Program-made: the position numbers and the translations under genes
Part shown: positions 25,753-37,400 of the stretch, one piece after another
How the letters are laid out: each line of letters begins with the position of its first letter
Numbering within the stretch: position 1 is the stretch's first letter
Notes under the pieces: generated by a model
Databases searched by the model: none
What the model saw: the letters and a program-made list of their open reading frames with translations, nothing else
What the model was told of the DNA's origin: nothing
Assembly (NCBI GenBank): GCA_964463485.1
Contig: CAYXDO010000078.1
Span: 1 to 49,501, forward strand
Source of the DNA: CAYXDO01 sp964463485
GTDB taxonomy: Bacteria > Myxococcota > Kuafuiibacteriia > Kuafuiibacteriales > Kuafuiibacteriaceae
Length of the DNA: 49,501 nucleotides
Direction of reading: 5' to 3'

Positions 25753-27660
25753 TCACCCACCATGCTGGGCAAGCCACCTGCTGGCCAACTGATGGTATTG
25801 ATTGTTCGAGCGAGTCATCTGAGTTACCCGGCGGAAGATTTTTTTCGTCTCCGCAGTGTTCGTGTCTTTGAGCACGAAGCCCTGGTAGTAAAGGTCGCGC
25901 GCCCGCCGTGAAAGCTCGGCTAGCCTCGACTCGGAGAGCGCGTGAGTCGGAGCCTGCACCAGCGCGTCCGACAGCGATCTGAAGGCCTTCTCGAAGTCCT
26001 CGTCGTTGTAGGCCTCGAGGCCCTTGAGATACAGAGCGTCGGCGTACATCTCTCGGAGTTTTCGGCGCACCTTCCCCTCGCCTCGGGCGATTTTTCGATC
26101 GATTTCCAGGGTCTTCGGAGCGAGCCCCATGATTTCGGCCGCGGCCTTTTGGCGGTGGGCGGCTTCGATCTCGGCTAGGTTTTCCTGCACGGCGCGCATC
26201 CGGTCTTGATAGGTCGCAGCGTCCGGGCCGCCCGCGGCCTCCGCCGCGTCGATGGCCTCGGTGACTTTCTCCTCTCGATAGAGCGCCACCGCACGCATCA
26301 TGAGCGGCGGGATTGGGTCTTCCTTCTTCTTTCCCTTGGACGCGGCCGCTTCTTTGGCGACCGCCGCGAGCTCGGCCTCGAGCAACAAGGCGCTGTTGAG
26401 GCCCGGCACCAGCCTCAGCGCTTCCCGAACGAGGTCCAGGGCACCATCTCGATCACCTTGCGCCAGAAGCTTCCGCGCTTCCTCGACCTTGAGCTCGGCG
26501 ATCTCCAGCAACCACTTGTTGCGCAGCCTGAGCGCGTCGGACGCCCACGCGCTCTCTGGATCGATCGAGTCGAGCTTCTCGATCGCGTCGAAAGGGCGCC
26601 GCTCCTTGGCGAGCCGTCGCGCCTCCTCCAACGCCTGCCAAGCTTGAATCTCGCGGTCCGAGTGAGCCTTGTACTCGAGCGCGCGGTCGTAGCCCGGACG
26701 AACGGCGAGGCTGGTCTCGAACATCAACACCGCATCCCCAAAACGGCGGGCCTTCACGAGCTCTACGCCCTGTAGAAAGGCTCGCCGACCGGACGCGACC
26801 CGCTCGACCTCTTCCGCGGTGACCCGACGCCTGTGGCGCTCGACCAGGAACCACGAAATGCCCGACACGACCGCGACCAAACCCAAGAACACCCCCGCCA
26901 ACCGCAGCCCGACGCCCCGCGCAACGGGCCCTCTCGGCGCAGGGAGCTTCGCCTCGCCGACTCCAGGTTCGGCCGGCAAGGCTTCGACGTCGACTTTGGA
27001 GGCCCTCCCTGGTTCGTCCTTTCCAATCGGCACGATCTCGGAGACGCGCCCGATCGCCGGCTCCGGCATAGGAGCTCGAATCGGATGGGCCGCGCGCGTC
27101 GCGGGCGCCTCGTTGAGCTCCACGAATCGAAAAGTGCGAGCACCCAGCAGAATTTCGTCACCGGGCGAAAGAATCTCCTTCCTGACCCGCACGCCGTTCA
27201 AACACGTGCCGTTGTTGCTGCCGAGATCGACCAGTACGAAGTTGGCCCCGGAGAGCTCGATCCGCGCGTGCTCACGCGAAACGGCGATGTCGGCCAGCTC
27301 GATGTCGCACTCAGATCCGCGACCGATCACGATGGAGGGTTGCTTGAAGGCCCACTCGACGCCTAGGTCCGGCCCGGAAACCACGATGAGTCGAAAGCCC
27401 CTCGGAGGCTGCTCGGCCTCGACCTGAGCGCGGGTGTCCGGCGCCTCCTGCTGAAGCTCTGCGAGCTCCCCGAGGAACTCGCCGCGATCAAACATGGCCG
27501 TCGGCTGCTGAAAGCCGTTGTACTGCCCGACCTCCTCCTCCTCCGCGATCCCCGTCGCATCGGGCTCCATCTCGAACTCTGGAGAAACAACACCGCCCCC
27601 CAAAGAGCGAGCCGCGTGAGTGCTGTTCTGCGGCGGCTTGCGACGGCCTTCGTCAGTCAT
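25753..27660 (-). CDS. FHA-domain, single-span membrane TPR protein, 635 aa
   Basis: An acidic N-terminal tail is followed by a forkhead-associated domain (about 88-182). Its key residues are visible in VIGRGSECDIELAD, SREHARI and LGSNNGTCLNGVRV, which bind phosphothreonine peptides. A Pro-rich linker leads to one membrane helix (about 252-274; LAGVFLGLVAVVSGISWFLV) and a long C-terminal TPR/coiled-coil region (about 290-635). The FHA part should be cytoplasmic and the TPR part periplasmic. This architecture is common in Myxococcota and probably links Ser/Thr-kinase signalling to the envelope. GGAGG lies 7 nt before ATG 27660. Glutaredoxin follows directly. Confidence 0.85.
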   Translation of the reverse strand: MTDEGRRKPPQNSTHAARSLGGGVVSPEFEMEPDATGIAEEEEVGQYNGFQQPTAMFDRGEFLGELAELQQEAPDTRAQVEAEQPPRGFRLIVVSGPDLGVEWAFKQPSIVIGRGSECDIELADIAVSREHARIELSGANFVLVDLGSNNGTCLNGVRVRKEILSPGDEILLGARTFRFVELNEAPATRAAHPIRAPMPEPAIGRVSEIVPIGKDEPGRASKVDVEALPAEPGVGEAKLPAPRGPVARGVGLRLAGVFLGLVAVVSGISWFLVERHRRRVTAEEVERVASGRRAFLQGVELVKARRFGDAVLMFETSLAVRPGYDRALEYKAHSDREIQAWQALEEARRLAKERRPFDAIEKLDSIDPESAWASDALRLRNKWLLEIAELKVEEARKLLAQGDRDGALDLVREALRLVPGLNSALLLEAELAAVAKEAAASKGKKKEDPIPPLMMRAVALYREEKVTEAIDAAEAAGGPDAATYQDRMRAVQENLAEIEAAHRQKAAAEIMGLAPKTLEIDRKIARGEGKVRRKLREMYADALYLKGLEAYNDEDFEKAFRSLSDALVQAPTHALSESRLAELSRRARDLYYQGFVLKDTNTAETKKIFRRVTQMTRSNNQYHQLASRWLAQHGG

Positions 27661-27763
27661 CGAACGACCTCCGCTCCAGCCTACCTGAAGAACGCCTCCC
27701 GCGCGGAAAAATGCGTCCCGCGACGCCTACCGGGATCGCCCGGTTATGCTGCCGTCCTTACGA

Positions 27764-29278
27764 CTACTCGCGACCGAAATTCTGGACCCAATAGTGCGTG
27801 TAAGGAGAGCCTCCGACATTCGCGTAGCCCACGCCGAGCTCGTTCGCGTTCGCGCTCATCATGTTCGCGCAGTGCCCAGCCGAACCCACCCACTGGGAAA
27901 AGGTCGCCTGCGCCGTTCCATTCCCTGCTGCGATGTTCTCACTCACCGGAGCGCCGGAGTAGCCCGCGTCTGCCATTCGCTGAAACGGCGTTCGGCCATC
28001 CTGTGAGTTGTGCGCAAAATACCCATTCTGCCCCATGTCCAACGCGTGAGCGCGAGCCGAGTCACGAAGCCGCGTATCGAGCGTCACCGCCGGTACCGGA
28101 GGATACGCCGTGCCCCCGCAAGTCGCCCCAGCGGCTCGGAGCTGATTCACCAGAGTCATCATCTCGTCCTCGAGCGGATTTCCGCCAGAGATCGGACAGA
28201 CGCCGCAGTCTGCCGCGCACGCGCTGCAGTCTTCAGGAGCCGCACACACGCCGTCGCCGCAACTCGGAGCCGCCCCCCCGGACTGACACACGAACTCTCG
28301 ACATGAGAACGGACCGGCCCCCAACGCCGCACACTGAGTGGCCGCGGACGCGTCGTCCGCGCACCAGCTCGCCGTGTGACAAATCGAGTCCTTGCAAACG
28401 AGCCCCGCGCCGCATCCCGATCCACACGCTGCACCCGCCCCGATACCCCAACGATAGGTCACGTCCGCGAACCCGGCCTGGTACCCAAAGGCCTTCATCG
28501 TCAAAGTCCGAGTCAGCACGCCGTTGATCTCGATCCGCTCTCGACCCCAGTTCCCGTTGATTCCGTTGTAACCGCTGTAGACGATTTGCATCCCTTGATA
28601 CTGCAGAGTCTGCTGAGTAGGTCCGCTGAGGCTCCCGTCGGGCCACTTCACCAGCGCGGTCTCTCCATCGTACAACTGGATGTCGACGTCACGACCCTCC
28701 CGCGCGGCGAGCTCGATCGACACGTTGACCTTGCCAGAAGGGATGTCGCCGACCGTGATGATCGCGTTCTGGTTGATCTGCTGGGCAAACGCTCCGCTCC
28801 CGACTTCGTTGCACGTGTCGACCGCATTCCAACGATACTCGACCGGTGCGTTGCCTGCTTGGTACCCATACGCCTTCATGACGAGTGTTCGATTGGTGTC
28901 TCCTTCCACTCGAATCCACTCGTGACCCAAATTTCCGCCGAATCCATTGTAACCGCTGTAGCAGTAGCGAAGGCCTTGATACGTCGTACAAGCCTCGTTT
29001 GGTCCATTCAGCATTCCGTTTGGCCACGCGATGATTTCTGTACCCGTGGCTTTGTCGACGAGCTGAATGTCCACGTCGACGTTGCTGGTGAGTGTGATTT
29101 CGACGTTTCTCTTGTTCGGTGGAATCTCACCTACGTCCGTCGTGGCTCGGTGAGGGATGTTCTGGAGGAATGATCCGTTGCCAGAAGAGCAGTCGCTGCC
29201 CCAGTCGAACCCGGCAGAAGCCGGAAGCGACCAAGCTGCGCACAAGAGCGAAGTTCCGAAGGAGATGCGTTTTTTCAT
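27764..29278 (-). CDS. Secreted CAP/SCP-domain protein, 504 aa
   Basis: ATG 29278 begins a clear Sec signal peptide (MKKRISFGTSLLCAAWSLPASA). Two related beta domains of about 110 residues follow (near 35-150 and 155-265), sharing VDIQLVD / VDIQLYD, a YSGYNG turn, and MKAYGYQAG / MKAFGYQAG. Then come Cys-rich stretches, including CGDGVCAAPEDCSACAADCG. The C-terminus (about 375-504) is a CAP/SCP domain: LVNQLRAAGA, RDSARAHALDMGQNGYFAHNSQDG, SENIAAGNG, WVGSAGHCANMMS and HYWVQNFG, with the conserved His and Glu. Bacterial CAP proteins are secreted; their targets are mostly unknown. No membrane anchor is seen. Confidence 0.85.
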   Translation of the reverse strand: MKKRISFGTSLLCAAWSLPASAGFDWGSDCSSGNGSFLQNIPHRATTDVGEIPPNKRNVEITLTSNVDVDIQLVDKATGTEIIAWPNGMLNGPNEACTTYQGLRYCYSGYNGFGGNLGHEWIRVEGDTNRTLVMKAYGYQAGNAPVEYRWNAVDTCNEVGSGAFAQQINQNAIITVGDIPSGKVNVSIELAAREGRDVDIQLYDGETALVKWPDGSLSGPTQQTLQYQGMQIVYSGYNGINGNWGRERIEINGVLTRTLTMKAFGYQAGFADVTYRWGIGAGAACGSGCGAGLVCKDSICHTASWCADDASAATQCAALGAGPFSCREFVCQSGGAAPSCGDGVCAAPEDCSACAADCGVCPISGGNPLEDEMMTLVNQLRAAGATCGGTAYPPVPAVTLDTRLRDSARAHALDMGQNGYFAHNSQDGRTPFQRMADAGYSGAPVSENIAAGNGTAQATFSQWVGSAGHCANMMSANANELGVGYANVGGSPYTHYWVQNFGRE

Positions 29279-29602
29279 CGGCCGCCGGTCTAGTCCTTCG
29301 TCGAGCCCAAAGCCCTTGGGCGACCGACCGATGGGACCAAAGCTCACAGGAGGCCACGATGTACGAAAAGCTGGGCAAGACGGAGGCCACGTCCTCAGAA
29401 GTGACCATGATGAAACCACAGAGGACGCAGAGAGGAGACGCGGAGGACACGAAGAAATTGCTCATTCATCATCTGAGCCCTCTGTGGGCTTCGGCTCTGG
29501 CTCTCTGTGGTTTCTCCGGTGTTCACGAATTTGCCGGGACCTGTACTGAGTCTCCTGCGTTCGGGCTAGACACCCGCGATCATCGGCGAGAAGGTGCCCG
29601 CC
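29279..29602. other. Intergenic region with a long inverted repeat
   Basis: There is no gene. It contains the 12-bp inverted arms GAAACCACAGAG (29412) and CTCTGTGGTTTC (29503), with further partial complementarity between them. It separates the divergent CAP-domain and aminotransferase genes and should hold both promoters. Confidence 0.6.
29412..29514. repeat. Inverted repeat GAAACCACAGAG ... CTCTGTGGTTTC
   Basis: The 12-bp arms are perfect and 79 bp apart. Inner words GCAGAGAGGAGACGCGGAGG and CTTCGGCTCTGGCTC are loosely complementary. Comparable CACAGAGG palindromes occur in intergenic regions of other environmental genomes. It could form a cruciform or RNA hairpin; I see no transposase. 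Confidence 0.75.
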
Positions 29603-30925
<1,323 letters not shown>

Positions 30926-31502
30926 CTCTTAGGGCCCGTTAATCCTGCCTCAGGATCGGGCACGGGCACGGGCACGGCATTTTCGGGACCTCGGCCGCTA
31001 TCGAGGAGATCCACGACGGTCCGCGCCACGCGCGAACCACCTCAGGAACCCAAGCCGTCTCTCGACGAGTGAGACCAAGCCAGCCAGTGGCGTCGAAATT
31101 CGGCCGTGGGCTGAGGTCGTTTCGGGAGCGTTTCTTGCGGAGCCTCGAGCAAAATATTGCCGGGGATCGGCGCTGACCCAAAGTTAGGGGTGGACTTTGC
31201 GCCGGTCGTCGTGAGCGTGAGCGTCAATCGTGGACGTGGGCGTGGACGAAACCGTGGACGTGGGCGTGGAACCTGGTCGTGGAGCTGGACGATCCGGAAT
31301 CGAACGGCAACGCGTCGCACACCGATCGATCGCCGCAAATCCGCGTTCTATCTATTCTTTTTTCGACCAACTCCCCTGCAGCGCACTCAGATCCAGGCCC
31401 GGCTGCACCCAAGTTATTTCCTTACGGTGCCTTAGCTCTCGGCGGTGAATCGGGCACGGGCACGTGATGAGTTTCGGAGCCTTTTTCAGTGACCTGCCAG
31501 CG
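30926..31502. other. Gene-free stretch with GTGGACGTGGGC-type simple repeats
   Basis: No gene is recognised. Short GGCACGGGCAC runs occur near 30957-30977 and 31448-31465. A purine-skewed run of GTGGACGTGGGCGTGG words lies at about 31215-31280. The open frames crossing it are low-complexity (GRGRGRNRGRGRG) and not credible. Confidence 0.55.
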
Positions 31503-32564
31503 CTAGCGATTTGCGTCCACCAGCGTGAAGTCGAACGAAGCGCCTCTTCCGCCTACTGCGGCAACGAAACCACCCCAGTCCGCGACGTTCATGCAACCGA
31601 TCGAGCGCACGTTGCCGTTGTCCGCGGGCCGGTGCAGCAGGACCTCGCCGAGAGTGTCGCCCCGAGCGGCCGACGCCCGCGACTCGGCGTCGGAGAAGAC
31701 GCCGTCGTGGTTCGTGTCGCGAACGCCCGGGAGCCGCCCAGACCCACCCTGAGTACGAACGTGGAAGCTCGCCGCGCCGTTGTGGTCGCCATTGGCGACC
31801 GCTCGAAACGTCCCGTCGCGAATCCGACCAACGTCGCCCACACCATCCCGATTCACATCGGGACTCAGACTCGAGCGAGTCTGCCCGGGATGGGTCGACC
31901 CAGCGAACGTGCGCACGTGGCCGTTGCCCTGAGCGTCCTTCCACAGCACCGCGTAACTCTCGTTCATCGCGTGGCTGCTGCGGCCGTCGTGCACCTGGCC
32001 ATTTCGGTCCAGGCCTCGAATCGCCAACACGTGCCGCTCGCCCGGTCGAATCTGCCCTCCGGCATCTTTCACGATCTGCTCATAGTGCCTGAACTGCTCG
32101 GCCTCGCTCGCGCCTCGAGGTGGAAGCGTAACCGCGCCCGTCTGGCGCGGCGTGGCTCGCGGATCTCGCGTGATCGGCGGTGGCTGTAAGTCGGCCGCTC
32201 GAACCGTCCCCGACGGCCGAGGCTCCGCAACGTTCGGAGCTCTCCGCTCCAACCCATTTCGTCCATCGGCCACGGTGCGATCGAACGCGCCTCGCGTCTG
32301 CGGGCCCACGATTCCGTCGACCGAGATCCCCTGAGCCCCCTGAAAGCTCCGAACCGCACGCTCCGTCTCGGCGCCGAACACACCATCGACTTTCACGTCC
32401 TGGCCGGCTGCTTTGAGTCGCTCTTGAAGCGCAGTTACGTCCGCTCCCCGATCGCCGCGCCGAAGCAGATTGTCCGAATCAGCTTTCGGGCCGCCGGCTT
32501 CGACTGGCCGCACGCTGCTCCCTTGGGGTGCTCCGACTCCGCGGATTCCAACCATATCTGCCAT
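31503..32564 (-). CDS. Peptidoglycan-binding protein with L,D-transpeptidase-like motif, 353 aa
   Basis: Residues about 33-100 are a PG_binding_1 domain (LRRGDRGADVTALQERLKAAG, then VDGVFGAETERAVRSFQ and VDGIVGPQTRGAF). The C-terminal half (about 190-353) ends with EVLLHRPADNGNVRSIGCMNV: a His followed by S-x-G-C, the arrangement of YkuD-type L,D-transpeptidases or related papain-like folds. An EF-hand-like DTNHDGVFSDAES and DVNRDGVGDVG suggest bound Ca. No signal peptide is visible, so export, if any, is non-classical. ATG 32564 is chosen; the frame opens at a TTG seven codons upstream. It could be a cell-wall enzyme or a toxin against walls; unproven. Confidence 0.7.
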   Translation of the reverse strand: MADMVGIRGVGAPQGSSVRPVEAGGPKADSDNLLRRGDRGADVTALQERLKAAGQDVKVDGVFGAETERAVRSFQGAQGISVDGIVGPQTRGAFDRTVADGRNGLERRAPNVAEPRPSGTVRAADLQPPPITRDPRATPRQTGAVTLPPRGASEAEQFRHYEQIVKDAGGQIRPGERHVLAIRGLDRNGQVHDGRSSHAMNESYAVLWKDAQGNGHVRTFAGSTHPGQTRSSLSPDVNRDGVGDVGRIRDGTFRAVANGDHNGAASFHVRTQGGSGRLPGVRDTNHDGVFSDAESRASAARGDTLGEVLLHRPADNGNVRSIGCMNVADWGGFVAAVGGRGASFDFTLVDANR

Positions 32565-32687
32565 TCTCGCCGACCAAGCGCCCAAGTTGCGCCCATTTCT
32601 TCAAAAATCTTGCTTGGTTACATGGTGCGTGTGTGTAGGCGAAAGTGGCCGTTGACTCGGAACGCCTGCCGCCCGCGTGTAGCGAGT

Positions 32688-33734
32688 ATGAGTGACGAAG
32701 TCCTACTCACCCAATACAGCCACGGCGCCGGCTGCGGGTGCAAGCTGTCTCCCCGTGTCCTCGACCAAATCCTTGCGGGCCAAAAAGCCTTTCCGTCCGA
32801 CAAGCTGATCGTCGGAAACAGCTCCCGCGACGACGCGGCGGTCTACGACCTCGGGGACGGAAATGGCCTGATTTCGACGACCGACTTCTTCATGCCCATC
32901 GTCGATGATCCCTTCACCTTCGGACGAATCGCCTCGGCTAACGCGATCAGCGACGTCTATGCCATGGGCGGACGCCCGATCCTCGCCATCGGAATTCTCG
33001 GGTGGCCGATCTCGAAGCTGTCGCCGACGGTGGCGGGACGGGTCGTCGAAGGCGCACGAGACCTTTGCCGCGAAGCAGGTATCGCGCTCGCCGGCGGCCA
33101 CTCCATCGACAGCCCTGAACCGATCTTCGGACTCGCCGTGAACGGCCTGGTCCCACTCACACAAGTGAAGCGAAACGATCAAGCCAAGCCCGGCGACCTG
33201 CTGTTTCTCACCAAACCGCTGGGAGTCGGGATACTCACCACCGCAGAAAAGCGAAAGCTGCTGCTCCCCCTCGACGAGGGCCGCGCAGCGCGGCAGATGA
33301 TCGAGCTCAATCGAGTGGGTGAGGCCCTCGGGCAACTCACCTCCGTCCACGCGCTCACGGACGTCACCGGGTTTGGACTCCTCGGACACCTTCAAGGCAT
33401 GTGCGCCGGATCAGGCGTCCGCGCCGAGGTGTGGCTGGATCGAGTCCCTCAGGTCACGGACCTCACGCACTACCTGGAAAAAAAGACGATCCCAGGTGGA
33501 ACTCAGCGCAACTTCGACAGCTACGGCCACTTCGTCTCGAGCATGTCCGACGACGCGAAGAATCTCCTCTGCGATCCCCAGACCAGCGGAGGCCTCCTCG
33601 TCGCGATTGATCCCGGTAGTCATGACCAGCTGCGCGAAGTCTTCAGTCGCTTCGGACTCACCGCTCGTTCCGAACCCATCGGCCAAGTCCTCGAGTCCGA
33701 CGCCGCGAAGCCGATGATCACCGTGAAGCCATAG
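32688..33734 (+). CDS. selD: Selenide, water dikinase (Cys form), 348 aa
   Basis: SelD makes selenophosphate from selenide and ATP, the Se donor for selenocysteine and selenouridine. The N-terminus LTQYSHGAGCGCKLSPRVL matches the E. coli enzyme almost exactly, with catalytic Cys16 and Lys19 here; the codon is TGC, so this is not a selenoprotein. Further marks are GNSSRDDAAVYDLGDG (ATP/Mg-binding Asp), TTDFFMPIVDDPFTFGRIA and ALTDVTGFGLLGHLQ. The length is standard. The start ATG 32688 matches the family start. No selA, selB, mnmH or tRNA-Sec gene is visible in the window, so Se use is encoded elsewhere. It is divergent from the peptidoglycan-binding gene. Confidence 0.97.
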   Translation: MSDEVLLTQYSHGAGCGCKLSPRVLDQILAGQKAFPSDKLIVGNSSRDDAAVYDLGDGNGLISTTDFFMPIVDDPFTFGRIASANAISDVYAMGGRPILAIGILGWPISKLSPTVAGRVVEGARDLCREAGIALAGGHSIDSPEPIFGLAVNGLVPLTQVKRNDQAKPGDLLFLTKPLGVGILTTAEKRKLLLPLDEGRAARQMIELNRVGEALGQLTSVHALTDVTGFGLLGHLQGMCAGSGVRAEVWLDRVPQVTDLTHYLEKKTIPGGTQRNFDSYGHFVSSMSDDAKNLLCDPQTSGGLLVAIDPGSHDQLREVFSRFGLTARSEPIGQVLESDAAKPMITVKP

Positions 33735-33776
33735 CTCCGCCTCGTGCGCCGCGCCGTCCTCGTACTGATGAGAAGC

Positions 33777-34352
33777 TCAGCGAATGGGGGTGACCTGGAA
33801 GTGACCCGATTGGCTCTCGAAGATGATGCACCTCTCGGCATCGAAATCGAACCCCGCTGATATTCGGCCCAACGTGCAGCTACCCGCTGCATCGAACTGA
33901 ACGACCAAATCCCGCGCACCGGCGACAGAGGCAGTCCGGGCCGTCACCATCCCGGCCAGGCACGAGGTTCTAGACAGCTGGAGGATCGTGCGAGTCGTGA
34001 GCCCGGGCGACGGAGCGATCAGGGAGTCGAGCGACTCTCCCGGTTCCAACGGAACGCAGCTCGGGGGGACGATGCCGCCCTCGAAATCCGCGAACGGAAC
34101 AACGCGACACCACCTTGCGCCAGCGGTAGGTTTCCCGAACCTCGGAAACCGATGAATCCAGCCCGGCACCTCAATCGCGACCGCGCTTTCGTTGACTAGC
34201 TTCAGCACCGCGCCAGGCGACCTTCCAGATATGTCAGGCAGACACTCGACGCTCGCCGTCAGTGTCGGGTGTGACGTGCGCGCCGGAAGAGAAACACCGC
34301 CACACCCTGGCAAACTCAGACCGAAGCACGACAATGTCGCTAGAGCTCTCAA
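33777..34352 (-). CDS. Hypothetical lipoprotein, 191 aa
   Basis: A TTG start at 34352 (GGAG 6 nt upstream) opens a lipoprotein signal (MRALATLSCFGLSLPGC, Cys near residue 17). The mature part is beta-rich with scattered Cys (CLPDISG, WCRVVPF, PPSCVPLEPGES, RTSCLAG, GSCTLGR, ERCIIF) and no family I recognise. An LEPGES.. segment recalls Ig-like/NPCBM-type secreted domains but is weak. It is the only gene between selD (convergent) and the palindromic repeat at 34371. An outer-membrane or periplasmic location is predicted. Confidence 0.6.
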   Translation of the reverse strand: MRALATLSCFGLSLPGCGGVSLPARTSHPTLTASVECLPDISGRSPGAVLKLVNESAVAIEVPGWIHRFPRFGKPTAGARWCRVVPFADFEGGIVPPSCVPLEPGESLDSLIAPSPGLTTRTILQLSRTSCLAGMVTARTASVAGARDLVVQFDAAGSCTLGRISAGFDFDAERCIIFESQSGHFQVTPIR

Positions 34353-34370
34353 CGCTTGCTCCGGATCCGC

Positions 34371-34458
34371 GAAGCTTAGGCGCAGGCAAGATGCCCGCGC
34401 TGTCCGCGAAACTTAGGCGCAGGCAAGATGCCTGCGCTCCCAGGGGTCCGCGAAGCTT
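34371..34458. repeat. Dispersed palindromic repeat, two tandem units
   Basis: Two units in tandem (inverted relative to 20206-20260) each contain the arms GCGCAGGCA / TGC(C)TGCGC, flanked by TCCGCGAAGCTTA or TCCGCGAAACTTA. The second hairpin is perfect, while the first has one changed base (TGCCCGCGC). The right unit abuts the last codons of the metalloprotease gene. Confidence 0.85.
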
Positions 34459-37400
34459 AGCGCGCCAATGGATCCCGACGCCGACGTCGGGCGAGGGCTG
34501 CAAGTCCTGCGAGGCCAAGCCAGAGCGAGAGCGAACCCGGCTGCGTGCTCTGGCAGCCGCACCCCGAGTCGTCGGCGCCCGCTGGCCCGTCTTCGCTCGG
34601 ACCCTCCGGTCGGCAGTCCTGAGTACAGGCACCTAGGCCATTCTGCGCGCCGAGATCGCAAGACTCACCTTGGTCCACGACGCCGTCTCCGCAACGTGTG
34701 ATCGCCGGTTGTGTACACGCGTTCGTACACGTGTCGCGGTCGTCTGAGTTCCCGTCGTCACAGGCCTCGCCGGCGCCGACCACGCCATCCCCACAATGAG
34801 GCACAGGAGCTCGAGTGCAGTCGGACAGGCAGGTATCCGCGTCCTCTGAGTTCCCGTCATCACAGGCCTCGCCGGGCCCGACCTTGCCGTCGCCGCAGCG
34901 GGCCTGGGCCGTCGGGTCGAACGCTACGATACACACGTCGTCGACCGTCCACCCGCCGAGCTCGACACCTTCGTCCGACGCGAGCTCGAACTCGACCGAG
35001 ACTTGCCCGTCGCGGACCGCCGCCGACAGGTCGATGTCTTGAAAAATCCACTCTCGGTCCACGTGGTCGAGCTGCGCCTGGTCGGTTCCCATCGCGTTCT
35101 GCCACATGGCGACGTCGTTCGCCCAAATCGTCGCGCGATCGTAGCGACCGTCTTCCACCGTGAGCCACCGCCGATATTGAAGACGAAGCTGAGTGTGCTC
35201 ACCGACCGGAACGGATGGGCTCCGGAGCGCGTTGGTCTTCCCCGGCTGATATTTCCCGTTGAAGTTCCCCCCGCCCAAGTCGTTTCCGTAAACCTTCAAC
35301 CCAGAGTGCGCACTTGACGGGTCCCCGCTCCCAGGAGTTTGCGAAGGCGATCCCCATTGCCAGTCGTCCGCGCCTTCGCGAGCCTGACCTGCCTTGAGTC
35401 GGTGCGTCCAGCCGGCGGCGTCGGCCTCGAAATTCGCGCAATACAGCGGAGTCACCGCGCCGATGAAGAGCTCGTACCACGGCGCCGCGACGTTGCGGGG
35501 CAGAGTGATGGGCTCGCCAGACGCGAAGGTGAGGCCGATCTGGTACTCGACCACAGTCCCCGGCGCTTGCGGCGGAATCGTGGCGACGAGCGTTCCCGCG
35601 TCGACGACCATCGGAGTCTCAGAAGACTCGGTAGCTCCGCGGACTCTCCAAATCACTCGCGCGCTCGCGACCGTGGTGTCTCCACATTGGCTCGTCGGTA
35701 GCGCGAGGCGGATCTCGTGACCCTCGACGCTGGGCGACCCGAACACTGGCCCCACGTCCGAGCGATCGGCCAACCCATGGCGCGCAAACGCGTCAGTGAT
35801 CCTACAGAAATTCGGCGTACCGTTGGCCAGATCGCCATCGTCGTCGTCCGCCACCAGCACCTCGGTGTACGTCGAAGGAATGTCCGAAGCCCGCCGCAGC
35901 ACCGAATACCAAAGCTGATCGGCGTGCGCCGCTCCCTGGTCCTCACCCTCGATGGCGATGAGTGATTTGCGTAGATCCCAGAGCGCGCCGGCGAAGATGA
36001 GTCCGGTGATGTGTGGATCTTGGTCGACGTCGTCTGGCCACGTGGCCTCGGAGGACGGCGGATCCACGTGGCGCAAGGCCTCGGACGTGCCAAAGAACCC
36101 ACGACCCATGCCTGGGTCCTTGGTGATCGTGGCCGCCAGGTAGTCGCTCGCGCCCTCCGAGAGTGAGGTGTCGAAGCTGCCCGCTCCGCGGATGATGGCG
36201 TGGAGGTGAACAGCGTGCCCAAACTCGTGGTAAATGACGTCTGGAATTCGGCCGGTGTTCTCGCATTGCCCGCGGCGGAAGAAGTTGATCGTGATTCCGT
36301 CGGAGAAGGCGTTGCACTCTCCCGAGAGGTTGACGTTCGCCTCGAGCTGCTCGTCGAGGTAGGCGAGGTTGGGCGCGATCTCTCTCGCTTTGTCCTTGGC
36401 TCTTTGGGCGGAGACGAAAGTGGTGAGTTGCGCGTCCACCAACTCGGTGCGCGCGGCGTTCCAAACGTAAGGATCGCTGGACGCTGTGAATGACTCGGAC
36501 GCCACGCTGCCCGCCGCGTTGTTGATCTTGACGGAGGGTCCGCTCGCGGTCGCGACGACCGGCGCGCCCTCGACGCCGAACGAGTAGCCTCCGCTCGCGT
36601 CCGTGTTGGTGCGAGCCCCGTCGACGGTCAACGCCATGAACGGCGCCGCTTTTGCGCTGCGGGCGCCGGCCGGGTACCGATCTGGGATGTCGACGCTGAC
36701 TTGGCCGCCGAAGAAGCGGAGCGTTTGCTCGCGGGCCACGGGCTCTCCGGTCGAGGAATCGAGGTACACGGACCACCGGGACACCGGGCTGTTGGACGCG
36801 ACCCTGACCTCCCGAACCACGCGGAACCCAACACTTCCCGAAGCGCGCACGATCGGCAACACGAACGCCTCACCGACCGCGACCGACTCCGTCGTCGGCC
36901 CAAAATCTCCCTCGATCCAGGCAGTGGCCGCCCGCACCAAGACGTCGGTCGCGACCTTCTTGTAGGGTCGGTCGATCGTCACGCGCGGGAACGCTTCGGA
37001 GCCAATCGCAAAGATCCTGTCGGCCTTGATCCGAAAGCTGACCGCGCCCCCGCGCACCTCGAGGCCGAGGGCTCGCTGGGAAAAAGTCACCGTGCGCAAC
37101 TCTCCATCGAGCTCGTTGGCCAGGACTTCGAAGTCCTCTTGGCTCGATCCTGGAGCCAAAAGATCGAGGTGGCGACTCAGGAGCCCGCGACAGGCTTTCT
37201 CGGCGGCCTCCGGCGAAGAGACCGAGCCGGGCGCGAAAATTCCGCGCCCGCCGATCCGAATGGGTACGAAGGTGGCGCCATCGAAAGAACCCTTCCAAGG
37301 GCCGGCCTCGGCGACAAATCGCGCCCACGCGCCGGCTACTCTCCCTGGCACGTCGTATCGAACGCCGCGCTCGACCCTCAGGCGTGGGCCATCCTTGGCC

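Noticed and set aside
31157..31448. Arg/Gly-rich small proteins in the 31.2-kb gap
   Set aside because: They are direct translations of GTGGAC/GTGGGC simple repeats in several frames, without a ribosome site.
34262..34636. Plus-strand frame across the repeat at 34.4 kb
   Set aside because: It translates the palindromic repeat and the antisense of the metalloprotease tail; no coding character.
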